From positions 1 through 31,508 of the forward strand of contig CAYFUF010000017.1 of assembly GCA_964346245.1 (NCBI GenBank): a stretch of 31,508 nt of DNA, in the 5' to 3' direction. The first letter of the stretch is position 1. Each line of letters starts with the position of its first letter. Of this stretch, positions 14,185 to 23,060 are shown one piece after another. The DNA is from CAYFUF01 sp964346245. GTDB lineage: Bacteria; Bacillota; Clostridia; Tissierellales; Peptoniphilaceae. The translations under genes were made by a program, and so were the position numbers. The notes beneath the pieces are model-generated. The model did not search any database and was not told the origin of the DNA. It worked only from the letters and a program-made list of their open reading frames with translations.

Positions 14185-14204
14185 CATGGAAAACGCTTGC
14201 CATG
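14185..14204. promoter_or_regulatory. cre-like catabolite control site
   Basis: CATGG-AAAACGCTTG-CCATG contains GGAAAACGCTTGCC, which fits much of the CcpA cre consensus TGWAANCGNTNWCA (central CG and most of the inner bases; the outer TG/CA deviate). It lies just downstream of the -10, where CcpA would repress. Confidence 0.35.
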
Positions 14205-14214
14205 GCCCTTATAT

Positions 14215-14242
14215 TATGGTATTTTAGTTTCAAGATATCATA
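14215..14242. promoter_or_regulatory. Second imperfect dyad upstream of the E1alpha gene
   Basis: TATGGTATTT (14215-14224) and AGATATCATA (14233-14242) pair at 8 of 10 positions. The half-site TGGTAT resembles that of the array at 5527-5860. Confidence 0.3.
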
Positions 14243-14307
14243 CATCTTTAGCAGAGGTATTACAAGTAAATTCTTGACCAGGAGAGCCTGGCCGAAAGGA
14301 GTAGGGA

Positions 14308-15291
14308 ATGGCAGAAAAGGAAAAAGTTGCTCCAGAACTATTGCGAAAGTTTTATGAGAACTATCTGTTACTTAGACTAACCGAAGAGCGGTTGGTGGAC
14401 ATCTACTATGCTGGTAAAGTACCAGGACACATTCATAGTGGAATCGGTGAAGAGGCGCTGCAGGCCGTAATGTTAGAGCTTATGGAGGATGATGATTATT
14501 ACTCTGGTCACCATCGACCCGTATCTGGCGGTCTTGTTTTAGGTATTGACCTGAAGACTTTCTTCTGTGAAATCATGGGAAAGAAAGAGGGCAATGCAAA
14601 GGGCTTGAGTGGTGTAAACCACATCTATAGTTTGAAGCATAGGGGCTTAGGAAATTCGTCCTCACTTGGCTGTGACGCCGCTGTTCCAGTAGGAGCTGCC
14701 CTCGCTAGCCGCCGGGATGGAAAAGGGATAACGATTTCTGAAAATGGTGATGCAACCACCAGCCGTGGCCCAGTTCACGAGGCGATGGTCCTAGCTGCTT
14801 CATGGAAATTACCTGTGCTTTTTGTTACGCAAAACAACTCATTTGGTATCTCTACAGATTCGAGAACAACACTTCCTACCATCAATCCTAGTGCGGATAG
14901 GGCAGCAGGTTATGCTATGCCATCCGAGGTTGCAGACGGAACAGATGTCCTCGATGTCTACGAGAAGTGCAAGAAGATGATGGACTACGTTCGCGAGAAC
15001 GGCAAACCAGCTATCTTAGAGACACACGCTTACCGCTGGGGCGGTCACTTTGAAGGCGACCAGACCCTCTACCGCGACAAGGAAGAAGAAGCGGAGATGC
15101 GCAAGAACGATGGTCTGGCAAAGTTTGGTAAATACCTCGTTGATGAAGGTCTCATGACTGTCGAAGAGCAAGACGAATTGAAGGCAAAGCTTACTCATGA
15201 TATCGATGAAGCAGTCGCCTACGCTGAGGCAGCAGAAGCACCAACCTTAGACGACGTTTATGACTTAATGAAAGTAGCGGAGGAAGACTAA
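14308..15291 (+). CDS. TPP-dependent 2-oxo acid/acetoin dehydrogenase E1 alpha subunit, divergent (complex 1)
   Basis: A 327-residue alpha subunit of the E1 heterotetramer that decarboxylates or cleaves the substrate using thiamine diphosphate. The fold is recognisable throughout (HIHSGIGEEALQAV, VGAALASR, HEAMVLAASWKLPVLFVTQNN, AYRWGGHFEGD). Key stretches deviate. The TPP motif reads NGDATTSRG instead of GDGAxxxG, and the usual HRGHGH block reads HHRPVSGG. The Mg-binding Asp and the NN end of the motif remain. AAAGGAG supports the ATG. It is the first gene of the operon and is followed after one base by the beta subunit. The unusual active-site blocks suggest a substrate other than pyruvate. 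Confidence 0.85.
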   Translation: MAEKEKVAPELLRKFYENYLLLRLTEERLVDIYYAGKVPGHIHSGIGEEALQAVMLELMEDDDYYSGHHRPVSGGLVLGIDLKTFFCEIMGKKEGNAKGLSGVNHIYSLKHRGLGNSSSLGCDAAVPVGAALASRRDGKGITISENGDATTSRGPVHEAMVLAASWKLPVLFVTQNNSFGISTDSRTTLPTINPSADRAAGYAMPSEVADGTDVLDVYEKCKKMMDYVRENGKPAILETHAYRWGGHFEGDQTLYRDKEEEAEMRKNDGLAKFGKYLVDEGLMTVEEQDELKAKLTHDIDEAVAYAEAAEAPTLDDVYDLMKVAEED

Positions 15292-15292
15292 G

Positions 15293-16270
15293 ATGAGTAA
15301 AAAGACATATGCCCAAAGCGTTGGCGAAGCCATTCGCGAAGAGATGACTAAAGACGAAAACGTCATTATCTTCGGTGAGGATGTCGCTCAGCACGGCGGT
15401 ATCTTCCAAGTTACCAAAGATATGTTAAACGAGTTCGGTGACCATAGGGTCATGAACACGCCAATCGCAGAGACAGCCATCATTGGCGCAGCCATCGGTG
15501 CTGCGGTAAGAGGCTTTAGACCCATTGCAGAGATCATGTATGGCGACTTTACCTTGGTTGCTTTCCACGAGATCTACCACATGGTTGGTAAGTGGCGCTT
15601 CATGCACGGCGAAGAATTCCACCTACCTCTCGTTATCCGGTCTGCTCAAGGCTCCTCCTACGGTGCTGCTTGTGAGCACTCCAACACCGTCGAATCCTTA
15701 TATATGCACTCACCTGGTCTGACGATCATTACACCAGCAGATGCTTATGATGCCAAGGGCCTACTAAAGAGCGCTATCCAATCCAACAATCCTGTCCTCT
15801 TCCTCGAGCACAAGCAGCTCTATAAAGAGAAGATGGAAGTGCCTGATGAAGATTACACCATTCCAATCGGTGTGGCTGATGTGAAAAGAGAAGGTAAGGA
15901 CCTTACTCTAGTCGCTAACGGCCTCATGGTCAAGAGGGCTTTGGAGGCAGCAGAAACGCTCGCTGATGAAGGCATCGACGTGGAAGTTGTCGACCCTCGC
16001 ACAGTCGCCCCTATGGACTATGACACGATTTACGAATCCGTTCGCAAGACACACTATGTCGTTGTTGCTGAAGAAGGCAACATGACTAACGGCATCGGCG
16101 CTGAGATCGCCTCTCGCATCCAAGCGGACTGTTTCTATGATTTAGATGCACCCGTCAAGCGTGTTGCAAGCCTTGATGTACCTATCCCTTATAACGTCGA
16201 ATTGGAAATTGAAGTGATTCCTTCCGTAGAAGATATCGCCAAAGCCGTTCGCGAAACGCTGAACAAATAG
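15293..16270 (+). CDS. TPP-dependent dehydrogenase E1 beta subunit (complex 1)
   Basis: A 325-residue transketolase-like beta subunit. It shows GEDVAQHGGIF near 28, NTPIAETAIIGAAIGAA near 60, the EIMYGDF block, and the C-terminal transketolase domain (VEVVDPRTVAPMDYDTI, VAEEGNMTNGIGAEI). The catalytic-loop His is present in ACEHSNTVES, where classical enzymes have GGQHSQ; the change around the His parallels the unusual alpha subunit. Length is normal. It forms the active site at the interface with the alpha subunit encoded just upstream. Confidence 0.9.
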   Translation: MSKKTYAQSVGEAIREEMTKDENVIIFGEDVAQHGGIFQVTKDMLNEFGDHRVMNTPIAETAIIGAAIGAAVRGFRPIAEIMYGDFTLVAFHEIYHMVGKWRFMHGEEFHLPLVIRSAQGSSYGAACEHSNTVESLYMHSPGLTIITPADAYDAKGLLKSAIQSNNPVLFLEHKQLYKEKMEVPDEDYTIPIGVADVKREGKDLTLVANGLMVKRALEAAETLADEGIDVEVVDPRTVAPMDYDTIYESVRKTHYVVVAEEGNMTNGIGAEIASRIQADCFYDLDAPVKRVASLDVPIPYNVELEIEVIPSVEDIAKAVRETLNK

Positions 16271-16283
16271 AAGGGAGTAGAGG

Positions 16284-17534
16284 ATGAAGCATCCATTGGC
16301 CATGCCGAAGGCCGGCCTTACCAACACAGAAGGCACCGTTGCCTCCTGGGCGGTAGAGACGGGAACAAAGGTAAGCAAGAAGGAAGTCGTTGGCGAGATT
16401 GAAAACGAAAAATCGACCATCGAACTTCTCGCTCCCGAAGAGGGATACTTGGTTATCGTTGGAGAGGTTGGCGAAGAATACAAGGTAGGGGAACCCATCG
16501 CCTACATTGTAGACAGCCTAGACGAGGTCGACGAAGCAGAGCACGAAGGGGAAGCTGCCCCACAAGCACCACAAGATCTTGCTCCTGCGAAGACCGATGA
16601 CAGCAAAGAAAAGAAAGAAGCACCAACTAAGCAAATAGCAGGACAGCGTAGAAAGATTTCGCCTTACGCTAAGAAGCTTGCCGAGGAAGCTGGTTTAGAC
16701 TACAGCAGCTTGGAGGGTACGGGTCCTGCAGAATCCATTGTCTCCAGAGATATCTTGGAAGCCCTTGAAAAGCAAGGAACTCAAGTGGCAGAGACGGAAG
16801 AAGCCGAAGTAGCAAGTGCAGCTCCAACAACGAGCCTTGCCGAATACGAAGACCTACCTGCATCAACGATGAGAAAGGCAATCGCCAAGAACATGAAGTC
16901 TTCGCAAGCAACGAATGCTCCAGCTTACCTGTCTGCAGAATTCGATGTGACCAAGCTCTTCAAGTTGAAAGACAAGTTGGCTAAGCAGGAAGAGGTTTTG
17001 GGCAACCGAATCAATCTGAACAACCTTCTTTCCTACCTGTTTGTGAAGTTAGCGGTCAAGCACCCTGAACTCAACAGCCAGTACATGGAAGATGACAAGA
17101 TTCGCCAATACAAGAACGTCCACTTCAGCTTTGCGGTTGAAAATGACAAGGGGCTGGTTACACCAGTTATCCCTAACGCCAACACCCTATCCTTGAACGC
17201 CTTCAGTCTAGCGATGAAAGAAGCGATCGATAAGGCAAGAGACAACAAGCTCGATATGGAAGAATTGCAGGGCGGCACCATTACCCTTTCCAACCTAGGC
17301 ATGTATCCAGCAGACGCTTTCATGCCAATCATCAACCCACCACAAACGTCAATTTTTGGCGTAGGCCGGGCAGTTGAAAAGCCAGTTTATGTAGATGGTA
17401 AGCTTGAGGCAAGGAAGATGATGTGGTTCTCGATGACCTTTGATCACAGGAATTTAGATGGCGCCCAAGTTGGCCGCATCTTCAAGACACTTGAGCAGCT
17501 ACTAGTCGATCCTAAGCTCATGCTCTTGATCTGA
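16284..17534 (+). CDS. Dihydrolipoamide acyltransferase E2 (complex 1)
   Basis: A 416-residue core subunit. The N-terminal lipoyl domain covers residues 1-78 with the lipoyl Lys43 in ENEKSTIE. An acidic Ala/Pro linker leads to the peripheral subunit-binding domain at about 122-160 (RRKISPYAKKLAEEAGLDY..LEGTG). The acyltransferase domain spans about 190-416 with the catalytic DHRNLDGA (His388, Asp392). It moves the acyl group from E1 to CoA. GGGAG precedes the start, and E3 begins 7 bases after the stop. The acyl specificity cannot be read from sequence. Confidence 0.92.
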   Translation: MKHPLAMPKAGLTNTEGTVASWAVETGTKVSKKEVVGEIENEKSTIELLAPEEGYLVIVGEVGEEYKVGEPIAYIVDSLDEVDEAEHEGEAAPQAPQDLAPAKTDDSKEKKEAPTKQIAGQRRKISPYAKKLAEEAGLDYSSLEGTGPAESIVSRDILEALEKQGTQVAETEEAEVASAAPTTSLAEYEDLPASTMRKAIAKNMKSSQATNAPAYLSAEFDVTKLFKLKDKLAKQEEVLGNRINLNNLLSYLFVKLAVKHPELNSQYMEDDKIRQYKNVHFSFAVENDKGLVTPVIPNANTLSLNAFSLAMKEAIDKARDNKLDMEELQGGTITLSNLGMYPADAFMPIINPPQTSIFGVGRAVEKPVYVDGKLEARKMMWFSMTFDHRNLDGAQVGRIFKTLEQLLVDPKLMLLI

Positions 17535-17541
17535 GGTCCCG

Positions 17542-18930
17542 ATGAAGAAAGTAATTATCTTAGGCGGGGGTCCTGCTGGTTACACAGCAGCCCTCAAATT
17601 AGCCGGTAAAGGCTTAGATGTTACGGTGGTAGAGGAGGCTAAGCTTGGCGGCACCTGCTTGAATGTGGGCTGCATACCCACCAAGGCAATCCTCCATGAA
17701 GCCAAAATTGCCCAAGAGGTGAAAAAAGCCGCAGGGGACACCTTCCTTATGCAAGGAAGCTTGAAACCCCAGTGGAAGAACATCCTCAAGAAGAAGGAGC
17801 AGGCAGTCAACAAGTTAGTTGGCGGTGTAAGCTTCCTCTTAAAGAAGTCTGGCATCAAGGTGGTGGAAGGAAAAGGTAAGGTCACCAAAAAGGGAAGTGT
17901 AACGGTAAATGACAAGACCCTGCCTTACGATATCCTGCTCATTGCCACGGGTTCTTCGGTTTCCATCCCCCCAATCAAGGGGCTCAAGGAAGCCAAGGCG
18001 GTCATTGATTCCAGCCAGGCCCTATCCTTAGAAGAACTACCAGAAAAGATTGCCATCATCGGTGGTGGCGTCATCGGTCTAGAGTTTGCCTCCGCTTTTC
18101 ATAGCTTGGGTGCACAGGTTGTTGTCTTCGAGGCAATGCCTCAGCTCATCCCCAACTTCGATAAGGATGTAGCCGATGCCCTCAAGAAAGCTTTGTTAGC
18201 AGAAGGTGTGGAGATTCATACACAAGCTAGCGTTCAGGAGATAGCCGATAAAGGCAAGAGAGCTGTCGTTACGGCCAAGACCGAAGAAGGTCGAAAGCAA
18301 GTTGAAGTCGATAAGGTCCTGGTTGCCGTTGGTCGCCACGCCAATCTGAATGATATAGGTTTGGACGAGCTAGGCGTGAAGACGAGCAAGCAAGGCATTA
18401 TCGTCAACGAGTACATGCAAACCAATGTGAATAACGTCTACGCTATCGGCGACGTTACGACCAATATTATGTTAGCCCATGCGGCTTACTCCATGGCTGA
18501 AGTTGCAGCAAGCCACATAACTGGAGGCAAGCTTCGCTACAGTGAGAAGGCAATTCCATCTTGCATATATACGCTGCCCGAATTGGCTAGCGTTGGTCTA
18601 ACCGAGAGGGAATGCAAGGAAGAGGGCATCGAGGTCCAAGTGGTGAAAAGTCCACTGGCCGGTAATGGGATGTCCCTGATTGAAACGGAAGGTCAAGGCT
18701 TCATCAAGATCATCCTAGGCAGGAAGTACCATCAAATCGTTGGTGTTCAGGTGCTTGGAAAATACGCATCTGAGATCATAGCACAAGGTGTGCAAGCTAT
18801 CATGTCCGAGCAGACAGCTGAGGAGTTCCTAAGCTTCGTTTACCCTCATCCGAGTGTCAGTGAAGCCCTTAGAGAAGCTGTTTTGGAGTCATTCGGTGAA
18901 GCGATACACCAGGTGAGAAAATCAAGTTAA
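17542..18930 (+). CDS. lpdA: Dihydrolipoyl dehydrogenase E3 (complex 1)
   Basis: A 462-residue flavoprotein that reoxidises dihydrolipoyl groups and makes NADH. FAD loop GGGPAGYTAAL at 8-18, redox-active CLNVGC (GGTCLNVGCIPTKA), NAD loop IIGGGVIGLEFAS near 173-185, second FAD motif YAIGDVTT, and the C-terminal base HPSVSEALREAV. Unlike the E3 of complex 2, it has no lipoyl domain. It completes an E1alpha-E1beta-E2-E3 set and is followed 17 bases later by the TRAP binding protein. Confidence 0.95.
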   Translation: MKKVIILGGGPAGYTAALKLAGKGLDVTVVEEAKLGGTCLNVGCIPTKAILHEAKIAQEVKKAAGDTFLMQGSLKPQWKNILKKKEQAVNKLVGGVSFLLKKSGIKVVEGKGKVTKKGSVTVNDKTLPYDILLIATGSSVSIPPIKGLKEAKAVIDSSQALSLEELPEKIAIIGGGVIGLEFASAFHSLGAQVVVFEAMPQLIPNFDKDVADALKKALLAEGVEIHTQASVQEIADKGKRAVVTAKTEEGRKQVEVDKVLVAVGRHANLNDIGLDELGVKTSKQGIIVNEYMQTNVNNVYAIGDVTTNIMLAHAAYSMAEVAASHITGGKLRYSEKAIPSCIYTLPELASVGLTERECKEEGIEVQVVKSPLAGNGMSLIETEGQGFIKIILGRKYHQIVGVQVLGKYASEIIAQGVQAIMSEQTAEEFLSFVYPHPSVSEALREAVLESFGEAIHQVRKSS

Positions 18931-18947
18931 CCATTTAGGAGGAAAGA

Positions 18948-19979
18948 ATGAAAAAGTTTTTTGGAGTGTTACTAAGTTTAGTATTGGCAGTAGCCCTAGT
19001 CGCCTGCGGTGGCAATGACAGCAGCGGCGGAGAATCAGGTGGCGGAGAAAGTGGTGGCGGAAAAAAGAAAGAACTTAGAATGGCCATCACAGCTAGTGAA
19101 ACTTCAGCTTGGTACTACGGTGCTGAAATTTTCAAAGACATCATTGAAGAAAAAACTGACTACACCGTTAGACTATTTGCTAACGAGCAACTCGGTGGTG
19201 GTGACCAAGTTCGTGGCGTTGAGATGATCTACAACGGCGAGAGCGATCTTGACCTTCACTCGAACATCATCCACTCAAACATCGATGAGCGCTTCTCCGC
19301 AATCTCCCTTCCATTCATCTATCAAAACCTAGATGATGTTGATAAGAGATTCTTCCAAAACGAAGAAGCAGTCAACGCACTCTTTGACCTAGTTAAAGAG
19401 AATGGCGCTCATCCAATCGGCCTATTCGAGAATGGCTTTAGACAGATTTCTAACTCTAAGCGCCCAATCAATTCTGTTGCAGATATGCTTGACATGAAGG
19501 TCCGCGTACCTGGTATGACCATGTACATCGAACTATTTGAAGAGCTAGGTGCATCTCCAACCGCTATGGCCTTCTCTGAAGTGTACACCGCCCTTCAACA
19601 AGGTACTATCGATGGTCAAGAGAACCCACTAGATACCATCAAGTCAAACAATATCCAAGAAGTTCAGGATTACTTAAGCGTATGGAACTACTCCTACGAC
19701 CTGATCATCCTATCCGTCAGCCAAAACGTTTGGGATGGCTTAACTGATGAAGAAAAAGCAATCTTTGAAGAAGCTGGTAAAGAAGCTGGCGAAAAGCAAA
19801 GAGAAGAAACCCGTCGTCGTGATGGCGAAATCTTGGATGAATTCAGCGAGTCTATGGAAGTTAATGAACTTTCAACTGAGGCTTACAACGAGTTCAAAGA
19901 ACACCTACAACCATTCCTAGAGAGATACACTGAGAAATACGGTGCAGACTTCCTAAGAAGCTTAGGAATCATTGAGTAG
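18948..19979 (+). CDS. dctP: TRAP transporter solute-binding lipoprotein (DctP family)
   Basis: A 343-residue extracellular receptor of a TRAP transporter. The signal peptide ends in the lipobox LVAC with Cys20 as lipid anchor, followed by a Gly/Ser linker. The binding fold shows the DctP features: KVRVPG (the conserved Arg that binds the substrate carboxylate) near 184-189 and ALQQGTIDGQENPLDTI near 222-238. The conserved Arg points to a carboxylate ligand; which one cannot be told. AGGAGGAAAG supports the start. A stable hairpin after the gene probably keeps its mRNA abundant relative to the membrane subunits. Confidence 0.95.
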   Translation: MKKFFGVLLSLVLAVALVACGGNDSSGGESGGGESGGGKKKELRMAITASETSAWYYGAEIFKDIIEEKTDYTVRLFANEQLGGGDQVRGVEMIYNGESDLDLHSNIIHSNIDERFSAISLPFIYQNLDDVDKRFFQNEEAVNALFDLVKENGAHPIGLFENGFRQISNSKRPINSVADMLDMKVRVPGMTMYIELFEELGASPTAMAFSEVYTALQQGTIDGQENPLDTIKSNNIQEVQDYLSVWNYSYDLIILSVSQNVWDGLTDEEKAIFEEAGKEAGEKQREETRRRDGEILDEFSESMEVNELSTEAYNEFKEHLQPFLERYTEKYGADFLRSLGIIE

Positions 19980-19994
19980 GACTAAGATAAATGT

Positions 19995-20023
19995 CTTAAG
20001 GCCGGTGATAAGCCGGCCTTAAG
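19995..20023 (+). terminator. Intercistronic hairpin between dctP and dctQ
   Basis: A perfect 11-bp stem CTTAAGGCCGG/CCGGCCTTAAG with a 7-base loop and no T-run. Such hairpins after binding-protein genes usually stabilise the upstream mRNA or attenuate the downstream genes. Confidence 0.7.
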
Positions 20024-20043
20024 CAACATTCATGGAGGAAGTT

Positions 20044-20553
20044 ATGAAGAAACTTAATAAGGTCGCGGAAATTATTGCCACCATTACATTAGGCATTATG
20101 ACCATCCTGACCGTAGCGAATGTATTTACGAGAAAGGCGTTCACCTTCACCATCACTTGGTCGGATGAAATCGTCATTTCCCTATTCGTATGGTCAACCA
20201 TGCTGTTTTCCGCTTTAGCTTTCTTGACCAACTCCCACTTAGGTATGGATTTACTACCTAATATCGGTGGAGCAAAGACAAAGAAAGTTCTCGCTATTTT
20301 AACGCTAGTGTGCACTGTTTTCGTTGGCGTCTTCTTGGTTATCTTTGGTATTCAACTGGTTCAAAATACCATGAGATTGGGTACCTCCTCTGCTGCTTTG
20401 AATATTCCTAAGTGGACAGAGAACCTATCGATGCCAGTCGGCGGAGCGCTCACAATCGTTTTCTCAATTTCATACTTCATTCGCTATTGGAAAGAAATCA
20501 ACACTGGCGAATCCGCAAATGAAGACTTAACAGATGGGGGGGTTATCGCATAA
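20044..20553 (+). CDS. dctQ: TRAP transporter small permease subunit (DctQ family)
   Basis: A 169-residue membrane protein with four predicted helices (about 9-26, 43-62, 81-108, 126-146). It has the DctQ-typical NVFTRKAF and WSDEIVISLFVW segments. The start at ATG 20044 is preferred because GGAGG at 20034-20038 is 5 bases upstream; an in-frame ATG at 20032 would leave that site inside the gene. It pairs with the large subunit, whose ATG overlaps the stop (TAATG). Confidence 0.92.
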   Translation: MKKLNKVAEIIATITLGIMTILTVANVFTRKAFTFTITWSDEIVISLFVWSTMLFSALAFLTNSHLGMDLLPNIGGAKTKKVLAILTLVCTVFVGVFLVIFGIQLVQNTMRLGTSSAALNIPKWTENLSMPVGGALTIVFSISYFIRYWKEINTGESANEDLTDGGVIA

Positions 20554-21827
20554 TGGAAGGTTTAATTCTATTTGGAGCATTTCTTCTCCTCGTTTTCCTT
20601 AATGTACCTATTTCAATTGGCTTAGCCATTTCCTCAATGTTGACCATGGTTTACGCAGGCGAACAAATTACCATGGCAGCATCAACCATCTACACATCCA
20701 TCATCAAGTTTGCCCTTCTAGCGATTCCATTCTTCATCCTATCGGGTGTCATTATGGAAAGAGCCGGCATCTCTAAGAGATTGATTGCCTTCGCACGTGC
20801 TTACGTTGGACATATGCGTGCCGGTCTTATCGGCGTAACCGTCATCGTTAGCTGTTTCTTCGCTGCGATCTCTGGTTCAGGCCCAGCAACCGTTGCCGCT
20901 CTTGGTGGTATCCTCATTCCTGCTATGTCCAGTGCAGGTTACCGCAAGGGTGTTTCTTCAGCCCTAGTTGCAGCATCAGGTGCTATCGGTATTATCATTC
21001 CACCATCCATCGCTTACGTGGTCTATGCGTCCGTAACTGGCGCTTCCGTATCCGAGCTTTTCCTTGGTGGTTGGTTGCCAGGTATCCTGCTTGGTATCGC
21101 TTATGTTATCGCTGCCATGGTCTCTTCTCGTGGAGACGAAATCCACTTGGATGAGAGAGCACCTTGGCCTAAACGTCTATCCGCAACAAAGGAAGCCATC
21201 TGGGGTATCCTGATGCCCGTCATCATCCTCGGTGGTATCTACGGTGGTATCTTTACACCAACTGAGGCTGCTGCTGTTGCCGTTTTCTACGGTATCATCG
21301 TCGGTCTTTTCATCTACAGAGAGATTGGCGTAAAAGATCTAGGCGGTATGTTCCTTGAATCGTCCATCTCCTCAGCGACGGTTATGTTCATCGTTGCCTG
21401 CGCGGGTCTATTCTCCTACGTCCTTTCGATTACCGGAGTTGCCCAAGCACTATCCGATGCCATACTTAGTGTCAGCACAAACAAGATTGTCATCCTGCTC
21501 ATCATCAACGTCATCTTCTTGATTGCAGGTTGCTTCATCGATGCCAACTCGGCATTCTACATCTTGATGCCAGTTATTTTACCAATCCTTAGAGAATTAG
21601 GCGTTGACCTAGTTCACGCAGGTGTATTCCTAACCGTTAACCTTGCTATCGGACAAATCACTCCACCAGTAGGCGTTAACTTGTATGTCGCCGCTGCGGT
21701 AGGTAACTTGTCAGCAGGTGAGATCATCAAACGTATCATACCTTTCCTCATCTGTGGTGTTATCGCTTTGGCAATCATTACCTATGTTCCACAGCTGACG
21801 ATGTTATTCGTAAATATGGCCCGCTAG
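20553..21827 (+). CDS. dctM: TRAP transporter large permease subunit (DctM family)
   Basis: A 424-residue integral membrane protein with about 12 helices and re-entrant loops, the ion-coupled transport subunit. Family signatures: the N-terminal FLLLVFLNVPISIGLA, the FFAAISGSGPATVAALG loop near 107-123, AASGAIGIIIPPSIAYVVY near 141-160, GGIFTPTEAAAVAVFYG near 231, and GQITPPVGVNLYVA near 368. It translationally couples to dctQ by a one-base overlap. With DctP and DctQ it makes a complete Na+-coupled importer. Confidence 0.96.
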   Translation: MEGLILFGAFLLLVFLNVPISIGLAISSMLTMVYAGEQITMAASTIYTSIIKFALLAIPFFILSGVIMERAGISKRLIAFARAYVGHMRAGLIGVTVIVSCFFAAISGSGPATVAALGGILIPAMSSAGYRKGVSSALVAASGAIGIIIPPSIAYVVYASVTGASVSELFLGGWLPGILLGIAYVIAAMVSSRGDEIHLDERAPWPKRLSATKEAIWGILMPVIILGGIYGGIFTPTEAAAVAVFYGIIVGLFIYREIGVKDLGGMFLESSISSATVMFIVACAGLFSYVLSITGVAQALSDAILSVSTNKIVILLIINVIFLIAGCFIDANSAFYILMPVILPILRELGVDLVHAGVFLTVNLAIGQITPPVGVNLYVAAAVGNLSAGEIIKRIIPFLICGVIALAIITYVPQLTMLFVNMAR

Positions 21828-21913
21828 TTTCCTCTTTAGCGATCTACTCCTATCGCAATAGTTGTCACCCATGTCGTGTAAACTAGAGGCCTTTCCCGTG
21901 CCCTCTTCTGCTG

Positions 21914-21946
21914 AGCTCTTTTTCTTACACCCTAAGAAAGGGAGCT
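21914..21946 (+). terminator. Hairpin between dctM and the alcohol dehydrogenase gene
   Basis: AGCTCTTTTTCTTA (21914-21927) pairs with TAAGAAAGGGAGCT (21933-21946), 14 pairs with two G-U, loop CACCC. There is no T-run, so partial termination or processing is as likely as a full stop. The 150-base gap holds no convincing promoter. Confidence 0.4.
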
Positions 21947-21989
21947 TATTCAGAAGAATAGAAACAAAGAAAGTGGAGGCTTGCAATTG

Positions 21990-23051
21990 ATGAAAGAAAC
22001 GATGCGAGGCATCATTAAGCCAGTAGCCGGTCCCGGCTTGGCCTTTCGTGATGACCTAGCAATTCCTACGATTAATGAAGACGAAGTCTTATTTGAAGTA
22101 AAGTCTGCCGCCATTTGTGGAACAGATGTTGCCATCAATGCCTGGACAGAATGGGCCCAGAAGAGGGTCAAGCCACCAATGGTCGTGGGTCACGAGGTGG
22201 CTGGTGTAGTCATCGCTTGCGGAGACAAAGTAGAGAATTTAAAAGTTGGCGACAGAGTCGCTGTGGAAACCCATATTCCTTGCTACGACTGTGAGCTTTG
22301 TGCAATGGATATGGCCCACATCTGCGCTCATCAGGAGGTCTATGGTTGCACGATTCCTGGCGGATTTGCTGATTACTCGAAAGTTAGGGCGGATGTCGCC
22401 GTCAAGATTCCTGAAGAAATCGATTTTGAGATGGGTTCCATGATGGAGCCTATGGGGGCTGGTGTTCACGGCCTGGAGAAAGCGGAAGTTAAGGATAAGA
22501 TAACGATTATTAACGGTTGTGGTCCAATCGGCCTGATGGCGGTTGGTGCGGCCAAGTCCCACGGGGCAAAGTTAGTCATCGCTACGGATATCTTTGATTC
22601 TAAGCTGGATGTCGCCAAGGAGATGGGGGCGGATATCGTCATCAACTCCAAAGATGTGGACATGGTCGAAGCGGTAAAGGGAGTTACCCATGGTTTGGGT
22701 GCGGATGTTGCCCTTGACTTCTCTGGTTTCGGACCAGCTATTATAAACACGTTAAAGAGTCTTCGCGTTGGTGGCCGCCTAGTTTTAGTGGGCCTACCTA
22801 ATGGGGAGATTCCCATCAATCTATCGGAAGATCTCATATACCGGGAGATTGAGGTCATGGGCATAGCAGGCAGGAAGATGTACGAGACTTGGGACGATGT
22901 CATCAACATCTTAAGGGATGAGAACTTCTCCCTAGAGCCAGTCATCGGCGGCCGTTATGCACTTGAAGATTTTGAAGCGGCTTTCCAAGCTTTAGCGGAG
23001 GGAAGCCCAGGTAAAATGCTACTCATTCCAGAAATGAAGCCAAACGTTTAG
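21990..23051 (+). CDS. Zinc-dependent alcohol dehydrogenase, threonine/butanediol dehydrogenase-like
   Basis: A 353-residue medium-chain dehydrogenase. Catalytic zinc ligands Cys43, His68-Glu69 (GHE) and Glu153 (MMEP); structural zinc cysteines 98, 101, 104 and 112; nucleotide loop GCGPIG at 176-181, with Asp in ATDIF indicating NAD. The sequence AWTEWAQKRVKPPMVVGHE is close to L-threonine 3-dehydrogenase and to sorbitol/butanediol dehydrogenases. Here it probably oxidises a secondary alcohol that feeds the lipoyl complexes. The start was chosen at ATG 21990 (GGAGG at 21975-21979); TTG 21987 is also possible. A PPC-domain gene follows after 9 bases. Confidence 0.88.
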   Translation: MKETMRGIIKPVAGPGLAFRDDLAIPTINEDEVLFEVKSAAICGTDVAINAWTEWAQKRVKPPMVVGHEVAGVVIACGDKVENLKVGDRVAVETHIPCYDCELCAMDMAHICAHQEVYGCTIPGGFADYSKVRADVAVKIPEEIDFEMGSMMEPMGAGVHGLEKAEVKDKITIINGCGPIGLMAVGAAKSHGAKLVIATDIFDSKLDVAKEMGADIVINSKDVDMVEAVKGVTHGLGADVALDFSGFGPAIINTLKSLRVGGRLVLVGLPNGEIPINLSEDLIYREIEVMGIAGRKMYETWDDVINILRDENFSLEPVIGGRYALEDFEAAFQALAEGSPGKMLLIPEMKPNV

Positions 23052-23060
23052 GAGGTAACA

